Below, one piece after another: positions 1 through 6,723 of a DNA stretch of 28,023 bases. Origin of the DNA: Betaproteobacteria bacterium (GTDB lineage Bacteria; Pseudomonadota; Gammaproteobacteria; Burkholderiales; SG8-41). Within the stretch, counting starts at the first letter, position 1. Each line of letters begins with the position of its first letter. The notes below the pieces were generated by a model. It searched no databases and was not told where the DNA came from. It saw only the letters and a list, made by a program, of their open reading frames with translations. The stretch is from positions 1-28,023 of the forward strand of contig JANYDM010000050.1 of assembly GCA_025363575.1 (NCBI GenBank), read 5' to 3'. Position numbers and translations under genes: made by a program.

Positions 1-2
1 AC

Positions 3-149
3 AAGGCGGGTTTTCTGAAAGTCGCAACGCACTTATTGGGATCAGACGCCGCGCTACAAGCTGCAGAGCAGGACAAGAACCTGATTTCCGCTTATCATTT
101 CCATCGCGCGCGATTACTGGAAGAAATCCAGCCATTATGCCAACAATGA
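3..149 (+). CDS. 3' end of an unrecognised protein (5' truncated by window)
   Basis: An open frame enters from the left edge and stops at a TGA at 147-149, giving 48 residues that end in LLEEIQPLCQQ. The piece is mostly helical-looking and polar (VATHLLGSDAALQAAEQDKN), with no motif I can name. The next small frame starts at an ATG overlapping this stop (ATGA), an arrangement typical of co-translated pairs. I do not recognise the family. It could be the end of a small regulatory or toxin-antitoxin-type gene, but nothing in the residues proves that, and a chance frame cannot be excluded. Confidence 0.4.
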   Translation, partial: KAGFLKVATHLLGSDAALQAAEQDKNLISAYHFHRARLLEEIQPLCQQ

Positions 150-316
150 CGAAACGCAGAGAACCGACGAAAGCTGAACTCGCGGCAGAGATCGCTAAGC
201 TGGACTTGCATCCAGCAGTCAGAGCGAACAAACGCACGGACGAATTACTGCGTGGAATGTTCGCAACGCCGCCCGAGCCGTTCACGCCCAAGCCCAAAAA
301 AGCAGCCAAGAAATAG
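146..316 (+). CDS. small basic hypothetical protein (56 aa)
   Basis: The frame begins with an ATG at 146 overlapping the previous TGA and ends at TAG 314-316. The product is short and very basic, begins MTKRREPTKAELAAEIAKLD and ends in a Pro/Lys/Ala-rich tail (KPKKAAKK). An alternative ATG at 137 would add three residues, but the ATGA overlap favours 146. The central part (AELAAEIAKLDLHPAVRANKRTDELLRGMF) looks helical. I do not recognise a family. The overlap with the upstream frame suggests the two are expressed together. Size and charge would suit a DNA-binding antitoxin or a small regulator, but that is inference only. Confidence 0.4.
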   Translation: MTKRREPTKAELAAEIAKLDLHPAVRANKRTDELLRGMFATPPEPFTPKPKKAAKK

Positions 317-375
317 CGGGCGCTATTCATGCGACTGCGGGCGGCTGACGCCCATGCCTTTGTTATATACATAAT

Positions 376-447
376 TCCCCCGTCAAGAGGGAGGAAAATT
401 TCTCTTGAAACCCCTTTCCCCCTTGCGGGGGAAGGCCGGGATGGGGG
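376..447. repeat. GC-rich hairpin repeat between genes
   Basis: No gene lies between 317 and 477. The stretch holds two inverted repeats: TCAAGAG (383-389) with CTCTTGA (402-408), and a CCTTTCCCCC arm (413-422) facing GGGGGAAGG (427-435), followed by GGCCGGGATGGGGGG. This C-run/G-run pattern resembles the hairpin at 8790-8893 in style and is of the kind dispersed between genes in many proteobacteria. An AT-rich stretch just upstream (about 361-376, TATATACATAAT) could hold a -10 box for the ABC gene, but I see no convincing -35. Confidence 0.5.
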
Positions 448-477
448 GAGTGATTGAATCACCCAACGAATCCAGAT

Positions 478-1221
478 ATGTCCACTGCCCCGTACATCAG
501 CGTCAAAGACATTCACAAATCCTTCGGCAACGCCGAAGTGCTGAAAAGTATTTCCTTTGACATCGCCAAGGGCGAAGCCGTCTGCATCATCGGCCCGTCG
601 GGCTCGGGAAAGTCGACGCTCCTGCGCTGCCTCAATGGCCTCGCCACCGTCGACCGCGGCACCATCCGTATCGGCAGCCACAACGTGCACGAGATCAGGA
701 CGGACCAGGAGAAAATCGCGCTGCGCAAAGAGGTGTCGATGGTCTTCCAGCAGTTCAATCTTTTTCCGCACAAGACCGCGCTGGAGAACATCATGATGGC
801 GCCGGTGCACGTATTGAAGCAGGACAAGGCGGAAGTCGAGGCGCGCGCGCATGCGCTGATGAAGAAAGTGCGGCTCGAAGGCAAGGAGAAACACTATCCC
901 GGCGAATTGTCCGGCGGCCAGCAGCAGCGCGTCGCGATCGCGCGTTCGCTTGCGATGCGGCCGTCGGTCATGCTGTTCGATGAAGTCACTTCCGCGCTCG
1001 ATCCGGAAACCGTCAAGGAAGTGCTCGTCACTATCCGCGAACTCGTACACGACGGCCTGACCTGCGTGCTGGTCACTCACGAGATGGGCTTCGCTCGCGA
1101 AGTCGCCGGGCACGTCTACTTCACCGACCAGGGCGTAATCGTCGAGCATGGCAAGCCCGCGGACTTGTTCGCCAACCCGCAGCAGGCGCGGACAAAGGCG
1201 TTTCTCGATCAGATTCTCTGA
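478..1221 (+). CDS. polar amino acid ABC transporter ATP-binding protein (GlnQ/HisP type)
   Basis: This is the cytoplasmic ATPase that powers uptake of a polar amino acid such as Gln, Glu or His by an importer. Counting from ATG 478 (247 aa): Walker [10 protein letters not shown] at 39-47, Q-loop QQFNLFPH near 91-98, signature LSGGQQQR at 144-151, Walker B VMLFDE at 164-169 and the H-loop histidine at about 201. The ALDPE stretch and the end (FLDQIL) are typical of the polar amino acid branch, and the length is normal. A TTG at 454 in frame would add eight residues, but it sits right against the GC-rich hairpin repeat, so I prefer the ATG. No permease or binding protein is next to it, so it is an orphan here; the substrate cannot be read from this sequence. 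Confidence 0.9.
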   Translation: MSTAPYISVKDIHKSFGNAEVLKSISFDIAKGEAVCIIGPSGSGKSTLLRCLNGLATVDRGTIRIGSHNVHEIRTDQEKIALRKEVSMVFQQFNLFPHKTALENIMMAPVHVLKQDKAEVEARAHALMKKVRLEGKEKHYPGELSGGQQQRVAIARSLAMRPSVMLFDEVTSALDPETVKEVLVTIRELVHDGLTCVLVTHEMGFAREVAGHVYFTDQGVIVEHGKPADLFANPQQARTKAFLDQIL

Positions 1222-1225
1222 GGCG

Positions 1226-1253
1226 TTCGAACTGAGGCGATACAAGGGATAAT
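1226..1253 (+). promoter_or_regulatory. possible promoter of first amidohydrolase gene
   Basis: GATAAT at 1248-1253 matches the -10 consensus at five of six positions. TTCGAA lies 16 bases upstream at 1226-1231 and is only a weak -35. It is correctly placed in the 100-base gap between the ABC gene stop and the amidohydrolase start. The call is weak because of the poor -35. Confidence 0.25.
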
Positions 1254-1321
1254 TGCGGCTGGACTCGGCGGGCACAATCGCCGCAATACCCGACACTGAC
1301 TTTCACGGAGGAGTTTCACCG

Positions 1322-2170
1322 ATGGCGATCATCGATTCGCAGATTCACGCTTACGAAGCAAATACCCCGCAGCGGCCCTGGAAAACCGTGCCGGAATCGC
1401 CACCGAGCGCGACCGGCGACGAGCACGTGGCGGCGATGGACAGAATGGGCGTCGACGGCGCGATCTTCGTGTCTTCCTTTGCGATGTATCAGTACGACTC
1501 GAGCTATGCAGTCGAAGTGCAGAAGAAGCACCCGGGCCGCTTCGGGATCGTCAAACCGGTGAATCCCGAAGACCCGCAAGTCGAAGACGTGATCGCCGAA
1601 TGGAAGAAAACGCCGGGCACCGTCGGCATCCGCATCAGGCTGCCGAAAGAGAAAGGGATCAAACACGACGACCCCGGTCTCGATCGTATCGCGCGCGCCG
1701 CGGTTAAGCACGAATTTGTGGTGAATTTCCTGTGTTGGGGCAACATTGATGAGGGCACAAAGGTAATCGACCGCCATCCGGACACGTGCTTCGTCCTCGA
1801 CCATTTGGGGATACTGCAGCCGCGTACGGCAGCAGCCCGCGCCGCTGCAGCCGAGCCATGGGCCGATCTACCGAAAGTAATTGCGCTCGCCAGGCGCAAG
1901 AACGTGGTGATCAAAGTCAGCGGCGCCTGCACGTTGTCGAAAGAAGCCTATCCTTATGCCGACATCTGGGATCCGCTCGCGCAAATATTCGATGCCTGGG
2001 GCTTCGAGCGCTGCCTGTGGGGAACCGACTGGACCCGCGCTTTCCCCGTCGTCAACTACGAAAACGCCGTCAGGCCTTTCCTGGACAACAATCGCTTGAG
2101 CAAGAGCGACTGGGCGATGCTGATGGGCGGCGCGTGCGAGAAGGCATACCGGTGGGCGCCGAAAAAGTAG
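1322..2170 (+). CDS. amidohydrolase-2 family metal-dependent hydrolase (copy 1)
   Basis: A TIM-barrel hydrolase or decarboxylase of the amidohydrolase-2 type, cytoplasmic, 282 aa, with no signal peptide. It opens with IIDSQIHAYEANTP: the strand-1 metal motif of the family is usually D-x-H-x-H, and here the first His is Gln. Later family landmarks are RHPDTCFVLDHLG (strand 5-6 region) and the C-terminal GTDWTRAFP with the conserved Asp. ATG 1322 is chosen because GGAGGAG at 1307-1313 sits about 8 bases upstream; the frame remains open further upstream without a better start. Most residues are identical to the gene at 3333-4178, with a two-residue insertion near residue 165. Substrate is unknown; relatives act on lactones, amides and aromatic or dicarboxylic acids. 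Confidence 0.88.
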   Translation: MAIIDSQIHAYEANTPQRPWKTVPESPPSATGDEHVAAMDRMGVDGAIFVSSFAMYQYDSSYAVEVQKKHPGRFGIVKPVNPEDPQVEDVIAEWKKTPGTVGIRIRLPKEKGIKHDDPGLDRIARAAVKHEFVVNFLCWGNIDEGTKVIDRHPDTCFVLDHLGILQPRTAAARAAAAEPWADLPKVIALARRKNVVIKVSGACTLSKEAYPYADIWDPLAQIFDAWGFERCLWGTDWTRAFPVVNYENAVRPFLDNNRLSKSDWAMLMGGACEKAYRWAPKK

Positions 2171-2354
2171 AACGGACTATCCGGCGACGTTGCTCGGTCA
2201 GATTTTTTAAGGCCGAGCGACCATCACTCCTATCTTGGCGAAGCCGCGTCGATCGAGAAACGGTACTTCACGTCTGACCTGAGCATCCGCTAATAGGCCT
2301 TCGTTGAATTTCTGGATGGAAATAACTTCGACATCGGCTTCCCGCGCCGAACGC

Positions 2355-2570
2355 TCATTGCGGCGCGAGCTCACCGTACCAATAGGCGGCGGTCACGCCG
2401 CCGTCCATCAGGAAGTCGCTGCCGGTGATAAATCCGCATTCGGGTCCCATCAGCAGCGCGCCAACGGTTCCCACTTCGTCTGGAGTTCCAGCGCGCCCGG
2501 CCGCGGATAGGTTGATCATGCGCCGGTATCCCCGCCGCGCCCGGTCAATGGCGCCGGAGCAGCACGAATG
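2355..2570 (-). pseudogene. C-terminal remnant of a short-chain dehydrogenase (SDR)
   Basis: Read on the minus strand, this stretch encodes only the end of a classical SDR: SGAIDRARRGYRRMINLSAA, then GRAGTPDEVG, GFITGSDFLMDGGVTAAYW and a TGA stop at 2355-2357. The G(R)xGxPDEV and FxTGxxxxxDGG motifs are the normal C-terminal SDR landmarks. The Rossmann half (TGxxxGxG), NNAG and YxxxK are all missing, because homology ends at about 2570, exactly where the plus-strand beta-propeller remnant begins. It has no start and is clearly dead. Confidence 0.75.
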
Positions 2571-2996
2571 TTCAACTGGAGCGAGTGGTCGGAACTACGC
2601 GCCTACGCTGCGAACCTCGCGGCGTCCGTGCCGATTAATCCGGTGCCGATCGGCAAAAGCAGTTACATGCAGAATGGGCATCCGGGCGGAATATTGAGCC
2701 TGTCGGCGAATGGGGCTGACTTGAATTCCGGCATCGTATGGGCGACAACGTACTACGCCACGAACACCGAAGTTTTTGGGGAAGCGCTCGGCGCTCTGGT
2801 CAGTGTCGTTCCTGGAACCCTGCGTGCTTATGCTGCCGCGGACACTGGAACGATGAGGGAGCTCTGGAACAGCGATATGAATTCGCAAGACAAGCTGTTC
2901 AACTTCGCCAAATTTAATCCGCCGACGGTTGCCGGCGGCCGTGTTTATGTGGCAAATTTTTAAAATCAGTTGGTCGTCTATGGGCTGCGTGATTAG
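2568..2996 (+). pseudogene. C-terminal remnant of a PQQ-type beta-propeller protein, with internal stop
   Basis: The frame carries the characteristic end of an exported PQQ-like beta-propeller protein: HPGGILSLSANG, GIVWATT, PGTLRAYAA, TRELWNS-like (MRELWNSDMN), NFAKFNPPTVAGGRVYVANF. A TAA at 2961-2963 interrupts it, and beyond the stop the same frame continues NQLVVYGLRD to a TAG at 2994-2996. That tail is what such proteins normally end with, so the TAA is a disabling mutation. All N-terminal blades are missing; the remnant begins at the breakpoint shared with the SDR fragment. The ATG at 2568 is coincidental, so I do not regard this as a working 131-codon gene. Confidence 0.75.
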
Positions 2997-3332
2997 TGTA
3001 CCCTGCCCCCGGCACGCCGCTTCCGGCTACCGGCGCGCGCTCCAATATAGCTCCAATTCTGGACTTGTTATTAAACAACGACTGAGGTCTTTTGTATGAT
3101 GAAGCAAACGCACGCGTCGAACCGTACGGTGCTTCTTCGCCATACTCGATGGACCGGATCTGAATCCGTCGCTTCGTCAGTACTTATCATACTTAGGCCA
3201 CAACGATGATCGGCCGAACCAATCGCCTCGCTGCACGTTGCGGCGCTGCGGTATCATAAGGCCTGACCGCTCCCCTAAGAACGCGGCGCCCTGCACTCCC
3301 TCACCACGAACTTCACTTCAGGAGCTTTACCG
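2997..3332. other. intergenic debris before second amidohydrolase gene
   Basis: No convincing gene lies here. A 37-codon frame opens with ATGATGAAGCAAACG near 3096 and runs to a stop near 3207, with no recognisable family. CGGTATCAT at 3249-3257 resembles the CGGTATGCT boxes found before the genes at 13103 and 25689 and may be the -10 region for the amidohydrolase that follows. Confidence 0.4.
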
Positions 3333-4178
3333 ATGGCGATCATCGATGCGCAGATCCACGCCTACGAGGCAAATACCCCCAAGCGGCCCTGGCACAACGT
3401 GCCGAACTGGCCGCCGAGCGCGACTGGCGATGAGCAGGTGGCGGCAATGGACAAGCTCGGCATCGACGGCGCGATCTTCATCTCCTCCTTCTCGATGTAC
3501 CAATACGACGCGAGCTACGCCGTCGAAGTGCAGAAGAAGCACCCCGGCCGCTTCGCCATCGTGAAGCCCGTCAATCCGGACGACCCGCGTGTTGAAGACG
3601 TCATTGCCGAGTGGAAGAAGACGCCGGGCACGGTCGGCATCCGCATCATGCTGCCGAAGGAAAAGGAGCGGAAGTTCGACGATCCGGGCCTCGACCGCAT
3701 CCTGCGCGCCGCAGTCAAGCATGACTTTCCGGTGAACATCCTGTGCTGGGGCAACATCGACGTCGGCACCAAAGTGATCGACCGCCATCCCGACACGCGC
3801 TTCATCGTCGACCATCTCGGCATTTTCCAGCCGCGCACGCGCGATGCGCTCGCCGCCGAGCCGTGGGCCGATCTGCCGAAGGTGGTCGACCTCGCCAAGC
3901 GCAAGAACGCCGTGATCAAGATCAGCGGCGCCTGCACCTTGTCGAAAGAGCCGTATCCGTACGCAGACATTTGGGACCCGCTCGCGAAAATATTCGACGC
4001 GTGGGGTTTCGAGCGCTGCCTGTGGGGCACCGACTGGACTCGCGCCTTTGCCTGCGTCAATTACGAAAATGCGGTCAAGCCTTTCCGCTACACCGACAAG
4101 CTGAGCGCCAGCGAGCGCGCAATGCTGATGGGTGGCGCGTGCGAAAAGGCTTATCGGTGGGCGCCGAAGAAAGGCTAG
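3333..4178 (+). CDS. amidohydrolase-2 family metal-dependent hydrolase (copy 2)
   Basis: A 281-aa cytoplasmic TIM-barrel hydrolase, paralogue of the gene at 1322-2170. It has the same opening (IIDAQIHAYEANTPKRPW, with Gln at the first metal-His position), VNILCWGNID, RHPDTRFIVDHLG, KISGACTLSKEPYPYADIWD and GTDWTRAF. AGGAG about 8 bases before ATG 3333 supports the start. Divergence between the copies is concentrated in the segment after EANTP, around LPKEK and near the C-terminus (KPFRYTDKLSASER against RPFLDNNRLSKSDW), so the two may differ in substrate. It converges on the hydrolase at 4213 with a 34-base gap. The reaction is not deducible from sequence alone. Confidence 0.9.
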   Translation: MAIIDAQIHAYEANTPKRPWHNVPNWPPSATGDEQVAAMDKLGIDGAIFISSFSMYQYDASYAVEVQKKHPGRFAIVKPVNPDDPRVEDVIAEWKKTPGTVGIRIMLPKEKERKFDDPGLDRILRAAVKHDFPVNILCWGNIDVGTKVIDRHPDTRFIVDHLGIFQPRTRDALAAEPWADLPKVVDLAKRKNAVIKISGACTLSKEPYPYADIWDPLAKIFDAWGFERCLWGTDWTRAFACVNYENAVKPFRYTDKLSASERAMLMGGACEKAYRWAPKKG

Positions 4179-4212
4179 GGCATGGAACTAATTAGACCTT
4201 TAAAACCCCTGC

Positions 4213-5112
4213 TTATCGATTCAGAAATTCGACGAGTTTAGGAATGACTTTAACGGGGGCCTCTTCCATCAGCCAGTGCCCCGCCCCCGTTACGATCACT
4301 CCCTCGACACCCGAGTCCACCAGCTTGCCCTGATCGATCAGGAACTGGCCTCCCGCTTTTTCTCCGGATAGCACGAGCATAGGCATCGTGAGTTTCGTTT
4401 TGGCGTAGTCCGAGAAATCCTTCGCATCCTGCTCGAACGCCTTGAACGTCTGCATCCCGGCCGCCATATGGCCTGGCTTCGCATACTCCCTCGCGTAGAA
4501 CCGACGATCGCTTTCGGCGATGGACTTCGTCGCATCCGCCGCGAAGTCATTCCAGAAATGCTCGAGGTAGGTGCGCTCGCGGCCGGTGACAAGCGCGAGC
4601 GGCGTCTTACCGTAGAAATGAAAGTGCCACAGGTCGCGCAGCAACCAGACGTGCGTCCAATCTCCCACCCCGGGCAGGAAAGCATCCATGAGAACGATGC
4701 GCTTGACCTCTGCGGGATACTGCGCGGCGTACGCATAGGCGACCATCAGCCCGATGTCGTGGCCGACGATAGCAATACTCTTGTAGCCCAGATTACTGAG
4801 GAGCGCGTGTACGTCCCGCGCCATCGCCGCTTTGGTGTATCCATCCGCTGGCGCCGCCGTGCTGCCGTAGCCGCGCAGATCGGGCGCGATGACCGTGTGG
4901 TTCTTCGCCAGTTCGCTGATAAGCGGCCGCCACATATGGCTAGTCTCCGCAAAACCGTGCAGCAGAACGATGGGGTCGCCCTTGCCCGCCACGAGGTAAT
5001 GGATGCGGATGCCATTGGCTTCGGCGAACCTGCTTTGCGGCGCCTGCGAGAACGCTGGATAGCCGAAAGCAGTCGCGCACAGCACCAGCAACAACGTAAT
5101 AATATTTTTCAT
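4213..5112 (-). CDS. exported alpha/beta hydrolase, epoxide-hydrolase-like
   Basis: A 299-aa alpha/beta-fold hydrolase with an N-terminal signal peptide (MKNIITLLLVLCATAFGYPA, cleavage probably after FSQA), so it acts in the periplasm or outside. Landmarks: oxyanion-hole HGF at 52-54, PDLRGYG at 78-83, nucleophile elbow GHDIG at 117-121 with Asp119 as nucleophile, and general-base His279 in GAGHWLMEE. An Asp rather than Ser nucleophile places it with epoxide hydrolases and dehalogenases; the residue after Asp is Ile, not the Trp of haloalkane dehalogenases, so an epoxide-hydrolase-like role is more likely. GAGGAAA lies just before the ATG. Only 9 bases separate it from the upstream EamA gene, so the two are probably co-transcribed. 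Confidence 0.9.
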   Translation of the reverse strand: MKNIITLLLVLCATAFGYPAFSQAPQSRFAEANGIRIHYLVAGKGDPIVLLHGFAETSHMWRPLISELAKNHTVIAPDLRGYGSTAAPADGYTKAAMARDVHALLSNLGYKSIAIVGHDIGLMVAYAYAAQYPAEVKRIVLMDAFLPGVGDWTHVWLLRDLWHFHFYGKTPLALVTGRERTYLEHFWNDFAADATKSIAESDRRFYAREYAKPGHMAAGMQTFKAFEQDAKDFSDYAKTKLTMPMLVLSGEKAGGQFLIDQGKLVDSGVEGVIVTGAGHWLMEEAPVKVIPKLVEFLNR

Positions 5113-5121
5113 GATTTTCCT

Positions 5122-5553
5122 CTATGCCAAAGCAATAACGAGAGAGCCGGCGACGATGAGCGACCCGCCCACCGCGACCTGCCAGGTAACGTGCTCGCCC
5201 AGAAAAAAGATTCCCAACACAATGGCCAACGCAACACTCAGCTTGTCCACGGGCGCGACCAGCGAAACGGGGCCGAGTTGTAAAGCGCGGTAGTAGCAAA
5301 GCCATGAAAGTCCCGTGGCGATACCCGACAGCACCAGAAACGTCAGGCTGTAAGCGGATACGGGCTTGGGGCTCTGCCATTCGCTGCGGAACGAAATTAT
5401 GCCCGCGGTGACGACCAGGATTACGATGGTGCGTATGAAAGTCGCGAGATTGGAATTCATTTCCGTCACGCCCATCTTGCCGAAGATCGCAGTCAACGCC
5501 GCAAAAAACGCCGATCCCAGCGCGAACGGAAGCCAGTTTTGAGTAATATTCAT
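5122..5553 (-). CDS. single-domain EamA/DMT-type membrane transporter
   Basis: A small, very hydrophobic 143-aa protein with about five membrane helices. It contains one copy of the EamA domain: LGSAFFAALTAIFGKMGV near the start, then GLSWLCYYRALQLGPVSLVAP and ALAIVLGIFFLGE, which are hallmark EamA segments. Ordinary EamA permeases have two such domains (about 300 aa). Single-domain members are known and are thought to work as dimers, so this is not necessarily truncated. The start is ATG 5553; the ribosome site is weak. It sits 9 bases upstream of the hydrolase gene and about 50 bases downstream of a Bug-gene remnant. A role in exporting or importing a small metabolite is inferred. Confidence 0.85.
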   Translation of the reverse strand: MNITQNWLPFALGSAFFAALTAIFGKMGVTEMNSNLATFIRTIVILVVTAGIISFRSEWQSPKPVSAYSLTFLVLSGIATGLSWLCYYRALQLGPVSLVAPVDKLSVALAIVLGIFFLGEHVTWQVAVGGSLIVAGSLVIALA

Positions 5554-5605
5554 TTGATTTCAGCGCTCCAGATTGAGTTCGAACGTCGGCAGGCCGGCTC
5601 CCAGT

Positions 5606-5670
5606 CTAATCCGGCTTGATGTTCGCGTCTTTCACCACCTAGCGCCACAGCACGGGATTTTCGGTAGCAG
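5606..5670 (-). pseudogene. C-terminal tail of a lost Bug/TctC binding-protein gene
   Basis: Just beyond the stop of the intact Bug gene, and in a different frame, the minus strand encodes ENPVLWR, a TAG, then VVKDANIKPD and a TAG stop at 5606-5608. The ending KVVKDANIKPD-like is a very common C-terminus of Bug/TctC substrate-binding proteins, and W(R)xVVKDANI is the expected lead-in, so this is the dead 3' end of another Bug gene. It is short, so chance cannot be fully excluded, but the match to the family ending is specific. Confidence 0.5.
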
Positions 5671-6723
5671 CTACCGCATTGCCGCGCCTGACGCTTTAAC
5701 AATCTTGCCAAGACGCTGAATCTCGTTCTCGAGATGCTTGCCAAGCTGCTCCGGCGTACCGAGCGCGATCTCCGAGCCTTCACGCGCGAGCAGTTCGCGC
5801 GTCTCGGGCAATTGGAGGGCGCGTGCAATCTCGGCATTGAGCTTGTCGATGATCGCGCGCGGCGTACGAGCGGGTGCGAGAAATGCATACCAGCCGGTGA
5901 CCGTCGCCCCCGGCAGGCCCTGCTCAGCCATGGTGGGGATATCGGGCATCGCGGGCGAACGCCGCGGTCCCGTCGTAGCGAGTGCGCGGAGCTTGCCCGA
6001 ATTCAGATGCGGCTGTACCGATACGGTGCTCGCCGTCGAGGCTTGCGTTTCGCCCGCGAGCATCGCCACCATGGACAGTCCTGCTCCCTTGTAGGGAACG
6101 TGCTCGATCCTGACGCCGGCTGCCAACTTGAACAATTCGAAGGTCAGCTGTGACATTGTGCCGGCGCCCGGCGAGGAGTAGTTGAGCTGTCCCGGCCTGG
6201 ACTTGGCGAGCGCGACGAACTCTTTGACGGACCGTGCCGGCACGGATGGATGAACAACCAGCACCTGCGGTTGAGTCGTTGCCAGAATGACCGGCGCGAA
6301 ATCCTTCAGCGAGTCGTACGGAAGGTTGGGATAGACGCTGTAGTTGACGGCGAAGCTCGCGCTGGCGATCAGGAGCGTATAGCCATCAGGCGCGCTTTTC
6401 GCGACGATATCGGGCCCTATCGTGCCGCCAGCGCCGGCGCGATTGTCGACGATAACGCTCTGACCCCAGGCAGCGGTGAGCGGCGGGGCGACTGCCCGGG
6501 AGATGAGATCGAGACCGCCGCCGGGTGAAGACGGTACAACGATGCGTATTGGTTTCTCCGGATACGCGAGTCCCTGTGGGACGATGCGTATTGGTTTCTC
6601 CGGATACGCGAGTCCCTGTGGGACTATGCGAATTGGTTTCTCCGGATACGCGACTACTTGTGCCTGCGCAGCGGCTGCGGTGAATGAAACTAACGTTATC
6701 GCAACGACCACACTTCTTTTCAT
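5671..6723 (-). CDS. Bug/TctC-family substrate-binding protein with triplicated N-terminal segment
   Basis: A 350-aa periplasmic receptor of the tripartite tricarboxylate transporter family, which binds carboxylic acids for uptake. It has a signal peptide (MKRSVVVAITLVSFTAAAAQ), the first-strand motif YPEKPIRIV, SSPGGG at 65-70, DNRAGAGG at 93-100, AKSAPDGYTL and HVPYKGAG. The unusual feature is that the first-strand segment AYPEKPIRIVPQGL occurs twice in tandem before the normal copy, adding 28 residues after the signal peptide; relatives are about 320-330 aa. The ATG overlaps the stop of the FMN oxidase gene by four bases (ATGA), so the two are translationally coupled and the binding protein probably delivers the oxidase's substrate. 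No TctA/TctB partner is present in the window. Confidence 0.92.
   Translation of the reverse strand: MKRSVVVAITLVSFTAAAAQAQVVAYPEKPIRIVPQGLAYPEKPIRIVPQGLAYPEKPIRIVVPSSPGGGLDLISRAVAPPLTAAWGQSVIVDNRAGAGGTIGPDIVAKSAPDGYTLLIASASFAVNYSVYPNLPYDSLKDFAPVILATTQPQVLVVHPSVPARSVKEFVALAKSRPGQLNYSSPGAGTMSQLTFELFKLAAGVRIEHVPYKGAGLSMVAMLAGETQASTASTVSVQPHLNSGKLRALATTGPRRSPAMPDIPTMAEQGLPGATVTGWYAFLAPARTPRAIIDKLNAEIARALQLPETRELLAREGSEIALGTPEQLGKHLENEIQRLGKIVKASGAAMR
6541..6654. repeat. 42-bp tandem repeat, about 2.7 copies, inside a Bug gene
   Basis: Two copies (6541-6582 and 6583-6624) appear identical over all 42 bases; the third (6625 to about 6654) matches for about 29 bases with two substitutions and then diverges. 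Each unit keeps the reading frame and encodes 14 residues, AYPEKPIRIVPQGL. The identity of the first two copies points to a recent slippage or unequal-exchange event. The substitutions in the third argue against a simple assembly duplication of one read segment. Confidence 0.9.

Noticed and set aside
2192..2218. GCTCGG/CCGAGC hairpin after the first amidohydrolase as a terminator
   Set aside because: The stem is only six bases and the T run is in the loop rather than after the stem, so it does not fit an intrinsic terminator.
2207..2374. Minus-strand stop-free stretch containing EVISIQKFNEGLLADAQ and ending VMVARP
   Set aside because: It is about 55 codons, overlaps the SDR remnant in another frame, has only a possible GTG start without a ribosome site, and no family is recognisable.
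2568..2963. 131-codon frame as a functional gene
   Set aside because: It lacks all N-terminal blades and a signal peptide, and the coding pattern continues past its stop; it is a remnant of a larger protein.
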